Shown here piece after piece: positions 43,363-52,492 of a stretch of DNA of 64,000 bases. The notes beneath the pieces are model-generated. The model was not told where the DNA came from. It worked only from the letters and a program-made list of their open reading frames with translations, and did no database searches. Source of the DNA: Thermosipho sp. (in: thermotogales) (lineage in GTDB: Bacteria > Thermotogota > Thermotogae > Thermotogales > Fervidobacteriaceae); the NCBI GenBank assembly GCA_030153605.1, contig JASKLO010000003.1:1-64000 (forward strand). The letters are read 5' to 3'. How positions within the stretch are numbered: position 1 is the stretch's first letter; the number at the start of each line of letters is the position of its first letter. A program made the position numbers and the translations under genes.

Positions 43363-43992
43363 ATGAAAAAATTTGTAATTATTGTTATTTCAATAATTTT
43401 ATTTTTATTTCCATATATTTTTTATTTGATCGATAAGTATCAAGTTATTAGCAACTTTAATACTTATAAAAAAATTTTGGAAAATAATATTGAAAATTAT
43501 GATACCTTAATTAAAGAACTTATTAATATTAAAAGTCCTGATGGTTATGTTGTCGAAAATGATAAATTGTATTACAAAGGAACAATATTAGAAATTAAAA
43601 ATGTATTTGAAGGATATAATGTAATAAATTTATCAAACAATAAATATGAGTTATTTTATATTATAAATTCTAAAATTTACAAAATTCCTAAAATAAAATC
43701 AAACTTTATTATATTCGATTCAAATAATCGGATAATTTCTGAAAGTGACTTTGCCAAAGATGTAAGTGAAATTTTTCCAAATGTTTATCAAAACATAACT
43801 TTTTTTAGAGGCAAAAAAGTTTATTATGAAAAAATTTCATTTGAAAAAGGTTTAAATGCAATAGTTTATGTAAAAATTCCTAATCAACATTTGCTTTTGT
43901 ATCTGCTCTTCATTCCATTGGGTTTTTTGCTTTTATTAGAATTTGAAATTATTAAAGCGGTAAAGATTAGTAAAAAGAAGGGGGATCAATAA
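43363..43992 (+). CDS. Hypothetical membrane protein with two anchors
   Basis: I do not recognise this 209-residue protein. It has one transmembrane helix at residues 4-24 and one near 175-195 (L-L-Y-L-L-F-I-P-L-G-F-L-L-L-L), then a basic tail. The 150 residues between are probably extracytoplasmic and mixed alpha/beta, a layout seen in small sensor or scaffold proteins. ATG follows AAGGAAGTG. It overlaps the cobalamin adenosyltransferase start by one base. Confidence 0.7.
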   Translation: MKKFVIIVISIILFLFPYIFYLIDKYQVISNFNTYKKILENNIENYDTLIKELINIKSPDGYVVENDKLYYKGTILEIKNVFEGYNVINLSNNKYELFYIINSKIYKIPKIKSNFIIFDSNNRIISESDFAKDVSEIFPNVYQNITFFRGKKVYYEKISFEKGLNAIVYVKIPNQHLLLYLLFIPLGFLLLLEFEIIKAVKISKKKGDQ

Positions 43993-44513
43993 TGATTACT
44001 ACTAAAACAGGGGATAATGGGAAAACGTATTTAGCAAATGGTGAAAGAGTGTATAAAGATGATATCAGAGTAGAAGCTTATGGAACATTGGATGAATTAA
44101 ATTCTTACTTAGGTTTAATAAAAAATTATTTAGAAGCTAATGAAAAAGATACTATTGAAAAAATTCAAAAACAAATTTTTCGAATTTCATCAGAATTAGC
44201 TAAAGGTGAAAAATTTATAGAATTAATAAGTAAAAAAGAAATTGAAGAACTAACACTGTTAGTTGCTGAATATGAGAAAAATGTAAGTTTAAAAGGATTT
44301 GTTTTACCAGGTTCAAATAAAGTCAGCGCACTTTTAGATATTGCAAGAACAATAGCTAGAAGAGCTGAAAGAAGAATAGTTAGCCTTTCTAAAAAAGAAA
44401 AAGTTAGAAAAGAGATTATAGCTTATATTAATAGATTATCAGATTTTTTATTTATTCTGGCTAGAAATAGTGAAAAAGATAAAATAAAATATGTAGATTT
44501 TAAAAAGGAGTGA
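43992..44513 (+). CDS. Cob(I)alamin adenosyltransferase, PduO type
   Basis: The 173-residue protein forms the helical bundle of PduO/MMAB enzymes. T-K-T-G-D-N-G-K-T-Y is the ATP-binding N-terminus, then Y-G-T-L-D-E-L-N-S-Y-L-G, R-T-I-A-R-R-A-E-R-R and Y-I-N-R-L-S-D-F-L-F-I-L-A-R. It makes adenosylcobalamin from cob(I)alamin and ATP. The consumer enzyme is not visible in this window. Confidence 0.95.
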   Translation: MITTKTGDNGKTYLANGERVYKDDIRVEAYGTLDELNSYLGLIKNYLEANEKDTIEKIQKQIFRISSELAKGEKFIELISKKEIEELTLLVAEYEKNVSLKGFVLPGSNKVSALLDIARTIARRAERRIVSLSKKEKVRKEIIAYINRLSDFLFILARNSEKDKIKYVDFKKE

Positions 44514-44520
44514 TTTAACT

Positions 44521-46002
44521 TTGGTTAACATTAATGGAAATAATCTTAGAATAGTTGATGTTCATAGTGTTGCTCGAAAAAATGAAAAAGTAGTTTTAGA
44601 TAAAGAGTCAAAAAGAAAAATGGAAGAATCAAGAAAAGAAATTGAAAAAATTTTAAAAATTGGCAAGCCAGTATATGGAGTCAATACAGGTTTTGGAGCA
44701 TTAGTAAATGTTAGAATTTCTAAAGAGCAATTAGAAGAACTGCAAAGAAATATTGTTTTGTCGCATTCCGCTGCTATTGGTAAACCTTTGGATATTGATA
44801 TTGTCCGTGCGATGATGCTTTTAAGAGCTAATTCGTTAGCTAAAGGATATTCAGGAGTAAGACCGCTAGTAGTTGAAAAGATAATAGAATTTTTAAATAA
44901 TGATGTAATTCCATATGTTCCAGATAAAGGTAGTGTTGGTGCAAGTGGAGATTTGGCTCCGCTTGCACACATTGCTATGTCTCTTATTGGAGAAGGTTAT
45001 GTTATTGAATCTGGAAAAAAGTTAAAAACTAGTGAGGTTTTAAGAAAAAAGGGCATTGAGCCCCTCAAATTAAAAGAAAAAGAGGGTTTAAGTTTACTAA
45101 ATGGTACTCAGTATATTTCGTCAATATTATCTTTGGTAATTTATGATGCTCTAAATTTATTACAAGTTGCTACAATAATTGCAGCAGGTTCCGTTGATGC
45201 ATTATTAGGTTCTCCTTCTGCTTTTGATCTTAGATTGCAAAAAGTTAGAAATCATATAGGACAGCAAGTAATTGCAGAAATATTATTGGAATATCTTGAT
45301 GGTAGTCAGATAAGAGAATCTCATAAAAATTGCCAAAAAATACAGGATGCTTATTCTCTAAGAGCTATTCCTCAAGTTTATGGAGCAGTTTATGATACTT
45401 TAGTATATGCTTCACAAGTGGTAGAAAATGAAATTAATGCTTCTACTGATAATCCTTTGGTATTTGATGGAGATGTAATTAGTGGAGGAAATTTTCACGG
45501 CGAACCTGTGGCATTAATTGCTGACTTTGTAGCAATTGCTTTAACAGATTTAGGTAATATGATTGAAAGAAGAATAGATAGATTAATTAATCCATTAATA
45601 AATGAAAATTTACCACCTTTCTTATCTTCGGGCACGGAAGGGTTAAATTCAGGATATATGATTTGGCAGTATACTGCTGCTTCTCTTTGTAATGAAAATA
45701 AGGTTTTATCTTATCCTGCATCTGTTGATACAATTCCAACTTCAGCATATCAAGAAGATCATGTAAGTATGGGAGCGACATCTGCTAGGAAATTGTTAAC
45801 CATTTTGGATAATGTGCTTTCTTTGGTTTCTATAGAAGCAATGTTAACGAAAGTCGCATTAGAATTTCGTAAACCATTAAAGTCATCAAAAAAAATTGAA
45901 GATTTTTTCTCGAATTTTAATATAGAACTTTCAGGTGATAGATATTTTGGTGAAGATTTTGAAAAAGTAAAGATCTTTTTAAAATCAGAAATAAGAAAAT
46001 AG
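44521..46002 (+). CDS. hutH: Histidine ammonia-lyase
   Basis: The 493-residue lyase of the MIO family converts histidine to urocanate and ammonia. The MIO-forming Ala-Ser-Gly lies in G-S-V-G-A-S-G-D-L-A-P-L-A-H. G-V-N-T-G-F-G-A-L carries the catalytic Tyr loop (Y-G-V-N-T-G-F-G). Q-E-D-H-V-S-M-G and N-P-L are also conserved. TTG 44521 follows AAAAGGAGTGA. No hutU, hutI or formiminoglutamate gene is nearby, so urocanate disposal must be elsewhere, or the enzyme is a related aromatic ammonia-lyase or aminomutase. Confidence 0.9.
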   Translation: MVNINGNNLRIVDVHSVARKNEKVVLDKESKRKMEESRKEIEKILKIGKPVYGVNTGFGALVNVRISKEQLEELQRNIVLSHSAAIGKPLDIDIVRAMMLLRANSLAKGYSGVRPLVVEKIIEFLNNDVIPYVPDKGSVGASGDLAPLAHIAMSLIGEGYVIESGKKLKTSEVLRKKGIEPLKLKEKEGLSLLNGTQYISSILSLVIYDALNLLQVATIIAAGSVDALLGSPSAFDLRLQKVRNHIGQQVIAEILLEYLDGSQIRESHKNCQKIQDAYSLRAIPQVYGAVYDTLVYASQVVENEINASTDNPLVFDGDVISGGNFHGEPVALIADFVAIALTDLGNMIERRIDRLINPLINENLPPFLSSGTEGLNSGYMIWQYTAASLCNENKVLSYPASVDTIPTSAYQEDHVSMGATSARKLLTILDNVLSLVSIEAMLTKVALEFRKPLKSSKKIEDFFSNFNIELSGDRYFGEDFEKVKIFLKSEIRK

Positions 46003-46055
46003 TTAAGTGTTATATCTAATTAATAAACGAAACTTAAATAAATTAATAATAATAG

Positions 46056-46079
46056 AGGAGTGTTCCGGCGCTCCTTTTT
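46056..46079 (+). terminator. Terminator after hutH
   Basis: AGGAGTG (46056-46062), loop TTCCGG, CGCTCCT (46069-46075, one T-G pair), then TTTT. Confidence 0.78.
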
Positions 46080-46140
46080 AATTTTATCTTTTAAGCATAT
46101 TCTTAATTCACTCATTATTTTTAACATTTTTGGAGGAAAT

Positions 46141-47313
46141 ATGAATTATTATTTGCTGATGAAGAAAAATGTTACTAGAGAGTATATTTATTCATTTTTA
46201 AATAATTTTAATTTATTAAGTACTGTTTGGATGCTTTATTTAGCTTACAAGGGCATGAGCTTAACACAAATAGGATTATTAGAAGGTATATTTCATTTAA
46301 CCTCTTTTTTAATGGAAATACCTACTGGTTCAATAGCTGATGTTTTTGGAAGAAAATTAAGTAGAATTTTAGGAAGGTTTTTTTGGATTATTTCAAGTAT
46401 TACAATGTTGTTTGGAACTAATTTTTTTCACTTTTCTATTGCTATGTCTTTAATGGCATTATCTTATAATTTAGAATCTGGAGCAGGACAAGCTCTGTTA
46501 TATGATTCGTTAAAAGCAACAAATAGTGAAGATGAATATATGAAAATTGCAGGTAAAATTGAACTTTTGACACAGATAGGTATGATTAGTGGGTATTTAT
46601 TAGGTGGTTATATTGCTAAAATTAAATATGAATATGTTTTTATTTATTCTTCTTTATTAGGTTTAATAGCTTTATTGCAATCCCTTACTTTTAAAGAACC
46701 TAAAATTTTTGAAGAAAAAGAAAAAACTACTTTTAAAGATGTTTTTATTAATGCATTTATAAGTTTTGTGTTTTTAAAGAAAAAGAAAGATGTATTATAT
46801 CTAATTTTCTTTTCCGAGGGTATTTTAGTTGTTGGAACAATTTTTTTCTTTTATTTGCAAAATTACTTTTTATCATTAGGTATTAATCAATTTCAAATAG
46901 GTATTATAATGGCATTTTCTGGAATTTTTAGTGCTATTATGTCATATTTCACACACAGAGTTGAGAAAAAACTTGGTTTAAAGAGATTGCTGATTTTTAT
47001 TCCGTTTTCTTATTCATTATTATCTTTAGGTTTATTATCAAATATTCCATATGTTTTTAATATGTTGTTAAGTGGATTAATTGGGGTGCTATACATTGTG
47101 TATATTGATTATGTAAATAAAAAAATACCTAGCGAAAAAAGAGCAACAATATTATCAATGTGCTCTATGGTTTATAGTTTATATATGATTGTTTTTTTTC
47201 CGCTGTTTGGAAAAATTGCAGATGAGTTTTCTTTCAAAGTTTCTTTTATATTTATATCTGTGATATTGATGATATTTAGTATAATCAACGGTATTTTGTT
47301 GATTAAGAAATAA
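46141..47313 (+). CDS. Major facilitator superfamily transporter
   Basis: The 390-residue protein has about 12 hydrophobic segments. The loop between helices 2 and 3 reads E-I-P-T-G-S-I-A-D-V-F-G-R-K-L-S-R, the MFS signature A form. A central polar linker (F-K-E-P-K-I-F-E-E-K-E-K-T) divides the halves. ATG 46141 follows TGGAGGAAAT; the in-frame extension upstream crosses the hutH terminator. The subgroup resembles small-molecule or drug exporters; the substrate is unknown. Confidence 0.9.
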   Translation: MNYYLLMKKNVTREYIYSFLNNFNLLSTVWMLYLAYKGMSLTQIGLLEGIFHLTSFLMEIPTGSIADVFGRKLSRILGRFFWIISSITMLFGTNFFHFSIAMSLMALSYNLESGAGQALLYDSLKATNSEDEYMKIAGKIELLTQIGMISGYLLGGYIAKIKYEYVFIYSSLLGLIALLQSLTFKEPKIFEEKEKTTFKDVFINAFISFVFLKKKKDVLYLIFFSEGILVVGTIFFFYLQNYFLSLGINQFQIGIIMAFSGIFSAIMSYFTHRVEKKLGLKRLLIFIPFSYSLLSLGLLSNIPYVFNMLLSGLIGVLYIVYIDYVNKKIPSEKRATILSMCSMVYSLYMIVFFPLFGKIADEFSFKVSFIFISVILMIFSIINGILLIKK

Positions 47314-47328
47314 ATACTTTAGGATATT

Positions 47329-47358
47329 AAAAAATGGCTCCACATGGGAGCCATTTTT
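47329..47358. terminator. Bidirectional terminator between the MFS gene and the rpsT operon
   Basis: AAAATGGCTCC (47331-47341), loop ACATG, GGAGCCATTTT (47347-47357), with A- and T-runs on both sides. It ends the minus-strand operon that starts at ahcY. Confidence 0.93.
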
Positions 47359-47364
47359 CTTTAT

Positions 47365-47775
47365 CTATTCTTCGTCATCTAAATCATCGTTATAATCTAA
47401 AAAATCTTCCAAATCTTCATCTATAGGTATTTCATCTTCTTCATCCAAGCTTTCAATTGTTCTTTCGACAATTTCCTCTTTAGAATGACCAAAAGGACTT
47501 TTAGGATCTAGAACACCATTAAAAATTTCAATTTTAGATTTCCCATCAATTAAATATGCTTTAGCCTTTACTGCTCCTTTTAAAGTAGACAAAATTTTTT
47601 TTACTAATTCTTCATCTAAATCTTGATTTTCTGCACAGACTAATACTAATTTGTTGTCAACATAATCTAAAGTAGTATTATTTTTTTCAGCAAGTTCTTT
47701 AATGTTAGGATTCTCTACAATATTTTTTGCTTTAGTTTTATCTACAAATATTTCAATTGTGTAATGAAAAGGCAT
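47365..47775 (-). CDS. Hypothetical acidic-tailed protein
   Basis: I do not recognise this 136-residue protein. Residues 1-80 look like a compact alpha/beta domain (F-H-Y-T-I-E-I-F-V-D-K; L-V-L-V-C-A-E-N). The last 30 residues are very acidic (E-D-E-I-P-I-D-E-D-L-E-D-F-L). Its start shares a base with the rpsT stop, so its translation is coupled to S20. It is the last gene of the long minus operon. It may be lineage-specific. Confidence 0.75.
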   Translation of the reverse strand: MPFHYTIEIFVDKTKAKNIVENPNIKELAEKNNTTLDYVDNKLVLVCAENQDLDEELVKKILSTLKGAVKAKAYLIDGKSKIEIFNGVLDPKSPFGHSKEEIVERTIESLDEEDEIPIDEDLEDFLDYNDDLDDEE

Positions 47776-48068
47776 TATTGCACCTCCGACTGTTTCTCCT
47801 TAGATAAATAATCATTAACAAGTTTCATTAATCTAGATTTTCTTCTTGATGCTTCATTTTTATGTATTGCACCAATTTTAGCAGCTTTGTCTATAAAACT
47901 TTGTGCTTCTTTAGCGAGTGTTAAAATTTCATCGTGAGACTTACCATCTTCAATAGCTTTTACAACTTTTTTAATAGAATTTTTCATTCTAGTTTTATAT
48001 GCTTTGTTAATTAATCTATTTCTTTCAGAAACTTTTACTCTTTTTTTGGCAGATTTTATATTTGGCAT
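47775..48068 (-). CDS. rpsT: 30S ribosomal protein S20
   Basis: 97 residues. [20 protein letters not shown] and [19 protein letters not shown] are diagnostic of S20, a basic helical protein of the 30S body. It follows metK by 18 bases with AGGAGGTTGAATAG as ribosome binding site. Confidence 0.98.
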   Translation of the reverse strand: MPNIKSAKKRVKVSERNRLINKAYKTRMKNSIKKVVKAIEDGKSHDEILTLAKEAQSFIDKAAKIGAIHKNEASRRKSRLMKLVNDYLSKEKQSEVQ

Positions 48069-48086
48069 ATCTATTCAACCTCCTAT

Positions 48087-49274
48087 TTATAATAATTTTT
48101 TTAATTCATTAACCATGTCTAATTTTTCCCATGTGAATTCTGGTTCATTTCTTCCAAAATGGCCATATGCTGCTGTTTTTCTATAAATTGGTCTAAGCAA
48201 ATCAAGCTTTTTAATAATAGCACCAGGCCTAAAGTCAAATAATTCTAAAATAGCCTTTTGAATTTTTTCTTCATCAATTTTTGCAGTTCCAAAAGTGTTA
48301 ATCATTATTGAAACAGGTTTTGCCATACCTATTGCATAAGCAATTTGAATCATAAATTTATCTGCTAATCCGGCAGCTACAACGTTTTTAGCAACGTATC
48401 GTGCGAAATAATGAGCTGATCTATCAACCTTAGTTGGATCTTTTCCACTAAATGCTCCTCCACCATGAGGAATAGCTCCACCATATGTATCGACAATAAT
48501 TTTTCTTCCAGTTAAACCAGTATCAGCAGAAGGTCCTCCAAGTACAAACCTACCTGTTGGATTAACAATAATTTTCATTTTTTCGTCTCTAAGGTTTTCA
48601 GGTATTATAGGATCGATAACGTATTTTATCAAAGCTTCTTTTATTTCTGCAATAGTAACATCAGGTTCGTGTTGAGTTGATATTAGAACAGTATCAACCC
48701 TAACAGGTTTGTCATTTTCATCATATTCAATTGTTACTTGTGTTTTTCCATCTGGTCTTAAGAATGGAATAGTTTTGTTTTTTCTGACTTCACTTAATTT
48801 CATAGCAAGCTTATGAGCTAACATAATTGATAGAGGCATATATTCTTCGGTTTCGTTGGTAGCATATCCAAACATCATTCCTTGGTCTCCTGCTCCAACT
48901 TTGTCTAAATCATCCTCTGCTTTTAATTCTCCTTCTTTGGCTTCATATGCGTTATCAACACCTAAAGCAATGTCTGGAGATTGACTATGGATAGAAGAAA
49001 TAACAGAACAAGATTCTCCGTCAAATCCAAACTTAGCACGAGTATATCCAATATCTAAAATAGTTTTTCTTACAATATCTTGAACATCAACATATGCTCG
49101 TGTAGTAACTTCTCCAGAAACAAATGCTAAACCTGTTGTTACTAATGTTTCAACAGCAACCCTTGACTTAGGGTCTTGTTCCAAAATCGCGTCCAAGATG
49201 GCATCACTAATTTGATCTGCCACCTTGTCAGGATGACCTTCTGTTACACTTTCACTAGTGAAAAGTCTTTTCAT
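48087..49274 (-). CDS. metK: S-adenosylmethionine synthetase
   Basis: The 395-residue enzyme makes SAM from methionine and ATP. Signatures are [24 protein letters not shown] and [16 protein letters not shown]. The start overlaps the preceding gene by 4 bases. It shares the transcript with ahcY, so synthesis of SAM and removal of its product SAH are linked. Confidence 0.98.
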   Translation of the reverse strand: MKRLFTSESVTEGHPDKVADQISDAILDAILEQDPKSRVAVETLVTTGLAFVSGEVTTRAYVDVQDIVRKTILDIGYTRAKFGFDGESCSVISSIHSQSPDIALGVDNAYEAKEGELKAEDDLDKVGAGDQGMMFGYATNETEEYMPLSIMLAHKLAMKLSEVRKNKTIPFLRPDGKTQVTIEYDENDKPVRVDTVLISTQHEPDVTIAEIKEALIKYVIDPIIPENLRDEKMKIIVNPTGRFVLGGPSADTGLTGRKIIVDTYGGAIPHGGGAFSGKDPTKVDRSAHYFARYVAKNVVAAGLADKFMIQIAYAIGMAKPVSIMINTFGTAKIDEEKIQKAILELFDFRPGAIIKKLDLLRPIYRKTAAYGHFGRNEPEFTWEKLDMVNELKKLL

Positions 49275-49591
49275 CCTTTACCCTCCTTTTCAAAATCTTC
49301 TTTGGTGATAAATTTACCACCTTGTATTTCAAAACTTACTGGTTTATATGAACCAGTAAATTGAGCTTTAAGTTCTATTTTATTAGGGCATTTTGAACCT
49401 ACATATACTTTTTCAATCATAAAAGGAACATTGGGATTATCATAGTTTACTATAAAATCATAACCTTTTCTTAAATGGCTTCTGAAAACTTCACCGCATT
49501 TTTCGCATTTTAAATAAACAACTAAATTATTTCCTTCTTTATAAAATGGATTAATACTTAAATTTTTCTTACGCTTTTTGAAAAAAAACAT
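49271..49591 (-). CDS. Hypothetical zinc-ribbon-like protein
   Basis: I do not recognise this 106-residue protein. It opens with a basic stretch (F-F-F-K-K-R-K-K-N), then [13 protein letters not shown] and, further on, G-S-K-C-P-N-K-I. Cys-x2-Cys plus a later Cys suggests a metal site, but the fourth ligand is not clear. It lies between the M23 peptidase gene and metK with a 4-base overlap to metK. Confidence 0.72.
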   Translation of the reverse strand: MFFFKKRKKNLSINPFYKEGNNLVVYLKCEKCGEVFRSHLRKGYDFIVNYDNPNVPFMIEKVYVGSKCPNKIELKAQFTGSYKPVSFEIQGGKFITKEDFEKEGKG

Positions 49592-49592
49592 A

Positions 49593-50558
49593 TTAATTAC
49601 CCCTTTTTAAATTAAAATTAAAAATTTCTTTTCTATTCCAAAAGTCAATTAGTTCTATAGACACAGGGAAAAAATCCAAATTTTGATTAAAAGTTGGAAA
49701 GTTATTTTGTTTGACTGAATAACCAATTGTTTCAGGATACAATTTATAATAAGCTTTGTAAATATAACCTGCTGCAATAGAATCATCTGTGTAAACTGTA
49801 AATGGTTTATTCATTTCTTCAATTGGTAATTCATCGAACATTATATGATACACTAATTTATTTGAAAAATAAAGTTTTAATTCTTTCAATCCTATTATAT
49901 TTTTGTTAACTTGAAGAAAAGCGTTAATGGCAATGTGGGGGAAATTATTTTGGAATTCATATGTTTGTCCCTCTACAAAATCAAATTTTTTCCCATCAAT
50001 AACAATTTCTTTAATTACTATTTCACCATTTAAAGGTTCAGCATTGATGAAATTAAGAGGGTCAAATAACATTGTTTCATTAGAATTTCTAATTTCAATG
50101 TGAATATGTGGTTTGATAGCTTCACCTGTTTTTCCACTATAACCAACAATTTCTCCTTGAGAAAAACTTATCTCATTTTCAGGAAAATTCACTTCAATTT
50201 TATTATTTCCAAACTCACTTATTAAATCATCTACAATTGATTGAATTTTTTTAGGGAACATACTTAAGTGAGCGTATAAAGATTTATATCCATTTGGATG
50301 CTGAATTACAACAACATTACCATAAATTTCATCATTAATCTCTATACGGGAAAGATTTCCCTCATAAACTGCTTTAATAGGAATTCCTTCTTTTAAAAAA
50401 GTACTGAAATCAACTCCACCATGAAAATGAGGGGTATCTCCTGTACTTCTAAATTCCAAAAATGAAGAAGTAATGTAACTATCATCAACAGGAGGAATAA
50501 AGTTTGAAAAAGCGATAAAAACTATTAAAAATAAAAAAATTATCAAAAATTTCTTCAT
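49593..50558 (-). CDS. M23 family (LytM) peptidase or domain protein
   Basis: The 321-residue protein has a signal peptide (residues 1-18). The LytM domain holds H-F-H-G-G-V-D-F-S, L-Y-A-H-L-S and H-I-H-I-E-I-R. Motifs H-x3-D and H-x-H fit an active zinc endopeptidase that cuts peptidoglycan cross-links. The C-terminal 130 residues are beta-rich and unassigned. It overlaps hflX by 4 bases. Confidence 0.9.
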   Translation of the reverse strand: MKKFLIIFLFLIVFIAFSNFIPPVDDSYITSSFLEFRSTGDTPHFHGGVDFSTFLKEGIPIKAVYEGNLSRIEINDEIYGNVVVIQHPNGYKSLYAHLSMFPKKIQSIVDDLISEFGNNKIEVNFPENEISFSQGEIVGYSGKTGEAIKPHIHIEIRNSNETMLFDPLNFINAEPLNGEIVIKEIVIDGKKFDFVEGQTYEFQNNFPHIAINAFLQVNKNIIGLKELKLYFSNKLVYHIMFDELPIEEMNKPFTVYTDDSIAAGYIYKAYYKLYPETIGYSVKQNNFPTFNQNLDFFPVSIELIDFWNRKEIFNFNLKRGN

Positions 50559-51796
50559 CGGTTTGCCTCCTTTGTTATTTTGGTAATTAAATTTTCTGGG
50601 CCTGATAATTTAACTAAAACATTTTCATTTTGAATATCTAAAATTTTAAAGTTTATAAAATGTTTGTATTTATACAAAATATGCAAATATTTATTTTTAA
50701 TTTCTATTGTCACCTGCTTTGTTATTTTATCAATTAATTTATCAACTTGCAAGAGTAATTTGTCAATATTTAAATTTTTGTAAGCTGAAATAAAAACAGC
50801 TTCAGAAAATCTAGTTTTTAGAAAATTCAAATGTTCATTAGGAATTAAATCAATTTTATTGAAGACCATAAAATAAGGTTTTTCATAAGGAACTATACTT
50901 TCAAGAGTATTTAAAACAGTTTCTAGTTTCTTTTCGAATTCGATATCAGAGCTATCAAGCAAAATTAAAATAATATCTGAATACTTAATTTCTTCTAATG
51001 TTGAATGAAATGCTTCAATTATCTTGGGATGTAAATTTCGAATAAATCCAACTGTGTCAGTGAAAATTGCAATTCTACCTGAAGGTAATTTAACTTTTCT
51101 AGATAAAGTAGAAAGGGTAGTAAACATCTCATTTTTCGATTTTATTTTTTCACCAGTTAGTTTTGAAAGTAATGTTGATTTACCAGCATTTGTATAGCCA
51201 ACAATTGAAATTTTAATAGTGTCACTTTTAAACCTTTTTTTTCTAATTATTTCTCTGTTATTTTCGAGCTTTTTTAAATTGTTTTTCAAAATTTTAATCC
51301 TATTTTTGATGTATCTTTTAGAATACTCTAACTCTTTTTCACCTGGTCCTCTAGTACCTACTCCACCACCAAGTCTTGATAACTCTTTTCCTTTGCCTAG
51401 AAGATAAGGGAGCAAATAATTTAATCTTGCAATTTCAACTTGTAATTTTCCTTCCTTTGTATGAGCATGTTTAGAAAAAATTTCTAAAATAATTTCAGTA
51501 CGATCATAAACTTTAATATTTAGAAATTTTTCAATATTTTTTCTTTGTAAAGGACTTAAATCATCATTAATTACTAAACAATTTATCTGCGAATTTTCAA
51601 TTAAAGAATTTATTTTCTCTAATTTCCCTATTCCAATATAATATTTAGGATCAGGCTTTAGTCTTTTTTGAAAAATTTTGTCAACCACTTCAAAATTTAA
51701 AGTCTTACATAATTGTTCTAATTCTTCAAAAATCTCTAAAAAACTGTTTGAAGGGCCAGAAATACTTAAAAGTAAACATTTATTCTTCATTATCAT
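50555..51796 (-). CDS. hflX: GTPase HflX
   Basis: The 413-residue ribosome-associated GTPase has an N-terminal HflX domain (Y-I-G-I-G-K-L-E-K-I, then L-S-P-L-Q-R-K-N-I-E), the signature G-G-G-V-G-T-R-G-P-G-E-K-E-L-E, the P-loop G-Y-T-N-A-G-K-S-T-L-L, D-T-V-G-F-I and N-K-I-D. It splits stalled or heat-damaged ribosomes. It overlaps hfq by 17 bases; hfq-hflX is a widespread gene pair. Confidence 0.96.
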   Translation of the reverse strand: MIMKNKCLLLSISGPSNSFLEIFEELEQLCKTLNFEVVDKIFQKRLKPDPKYYIGIGKLEKINSLIENSQINCLVINDDLSPLQRKNIEKFLNIKVYDRTEIILEIFSKHAHTKEGKLQVEIARLNYLLPYLLGKGKELSRLGGGVGTRGPGEKELEYSKRYIKNRIKILKNNLKKLENNREIIRKKRFKSDTIKISIVGYTNAGKSTLLSKLTGEKIKSKNEMFTTLSTLSRKVKLPSGRIAIFTDTVGFIRNLHPKIIEAFHSTLEEIKYSDIILILLDSSDIEFEKKLETVLNTLESIVPYEKPYFMVFNKIDLIPNEHLNFLKTRFSEAVFISAYKNLNIDKLLLQVDKLIDKITKQVTIEIKNKYLHILYKYKHFINFKILDIQNENVLVKLSGPENLITKITKEANR

Positions 51797-52058
51797 CTTT
51801 ATTATCTATTTTATTTTCTTCATCCTCCTCAGATTGTGTTTTTATTAGTTTTACAAAACTTTCTGGCATAATAGTGCTCACAGCATGTTTGTAAATAAGA
51901 TTTTGTTGTGTCCCATTTTCAAGCAACATAGTAAAACTATCAAAAGAACGGATAATACCTTTTGTTTGGAAACCATTAACTAAATAAACTTTCACAGGAA
52001 TTTTATTTGTTCTTAGAATATTTAAAAACCTGTCTTGTAAGTTAAATTTTTCAGCCAT
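51780..52058 (-). CDS. hfq: RNA chaperone Hfq
   Basis: 92 residues. The Sm1 motif has V-K-V-Y-L-V-N-G-F-Q-T-K-G-I-I-R-S-F-D and Sm2 has Y-K-H-A-V-S-T-I, the conserved Hfq Y-K-H-A. N-terminal Q-D-R-F-L-N contacts RNA. The last 20 residues are strongly acidic (E-D-E-E-N-K-I-D-N-K-D-D-N-E-E). It forms hexamers that bind small RNAs and mRNAs. Confidence 0.97.
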   Translation of the reverse strand: MAEKFNLQDRFLNILRTNKIPVKVYLVNGFQTKGIIRSFDSFTMLLENGTQQNLIYKHAVSTIMPESFVKLIKTQSEEDEENKIDNKDDNEE

Positions 52059-52069
52059 AAACTTCCCCC

Positions 52070-52492
52070 CTAATTTGGAATTTTATATAAATCTTTAGGA
52101 AATGAAAAATAAATATTTATGTATTTAACTAAAAGATTTGTTTGTTTTCCATCTAATAAAATATAAATTCTATCTATGCCATTGATATTATCAAATAATG
52201 TATAAAGTACCTGCAACAAGAACAGAACTTCTTGTTCTGCAGAATAATCTTGAATAAGTGATGAATTGAAATCTAAAATAAGAGCTGTATCGACAAAATA
52301 GTAAGCTATCAAGATGTTTTTAGGAACAAATGAATTTTCATATGAACTCAAAATATTAAAAAGAGCTTCAACTGTTACTTCATTTATGTGTACCTCTGAG
52401 AAAATTATATCATTATTTTCGACTAATGCAATTTTTTGAGAAAACATATAAAAACTTATTAAAACAAACACAAAAATCAATACTCTTTTCAT
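52070..52492 (-). CDS. GerMN-domain-like exported protein
   Basis: The 140-residue protein has a signal peptide (residues 1-18). The remaining domain resembles GerMN: A-L-I-L-D-F-N-S-S-L, then E-Q-E-V-L-F-L-L-Q-V-L-Y-T-L-F, then I-L-L-D-G-K-Q-T. GerMN domains bind or organise peptidoglycan enzymes and are found outside spore formers. It overlaps the preceding gene by 4 bases and is 11 bases ahead of hfq. It is probably an envelope protein. Confidence 0.7.
   Translation of the reverse strand: MKRVLIFVFVLISFYMFSQKIALVENNDIIFSEVHINEVTVEALFNILSSYENSFVPKNILIAYYFVDTALILDFNSSLIQDYSAEQEVLFLLQVLYTLFDNINGIDRIYILLDGKQTNLLVKYINIYFSFPKDLYKIPN

Noticed and set aside
44562-44972. 136-codon antisense ORF within hutH
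   Set aside because: It lies wholly opposite a clear enzyme gene and its composition is that of a reverse-strand shadow.
46060-46140. N-terminal extension of the MFS transporter
   Set aside because: It starts inside the hutH terminator; ATG 46141 has a clear ribosome binding site.
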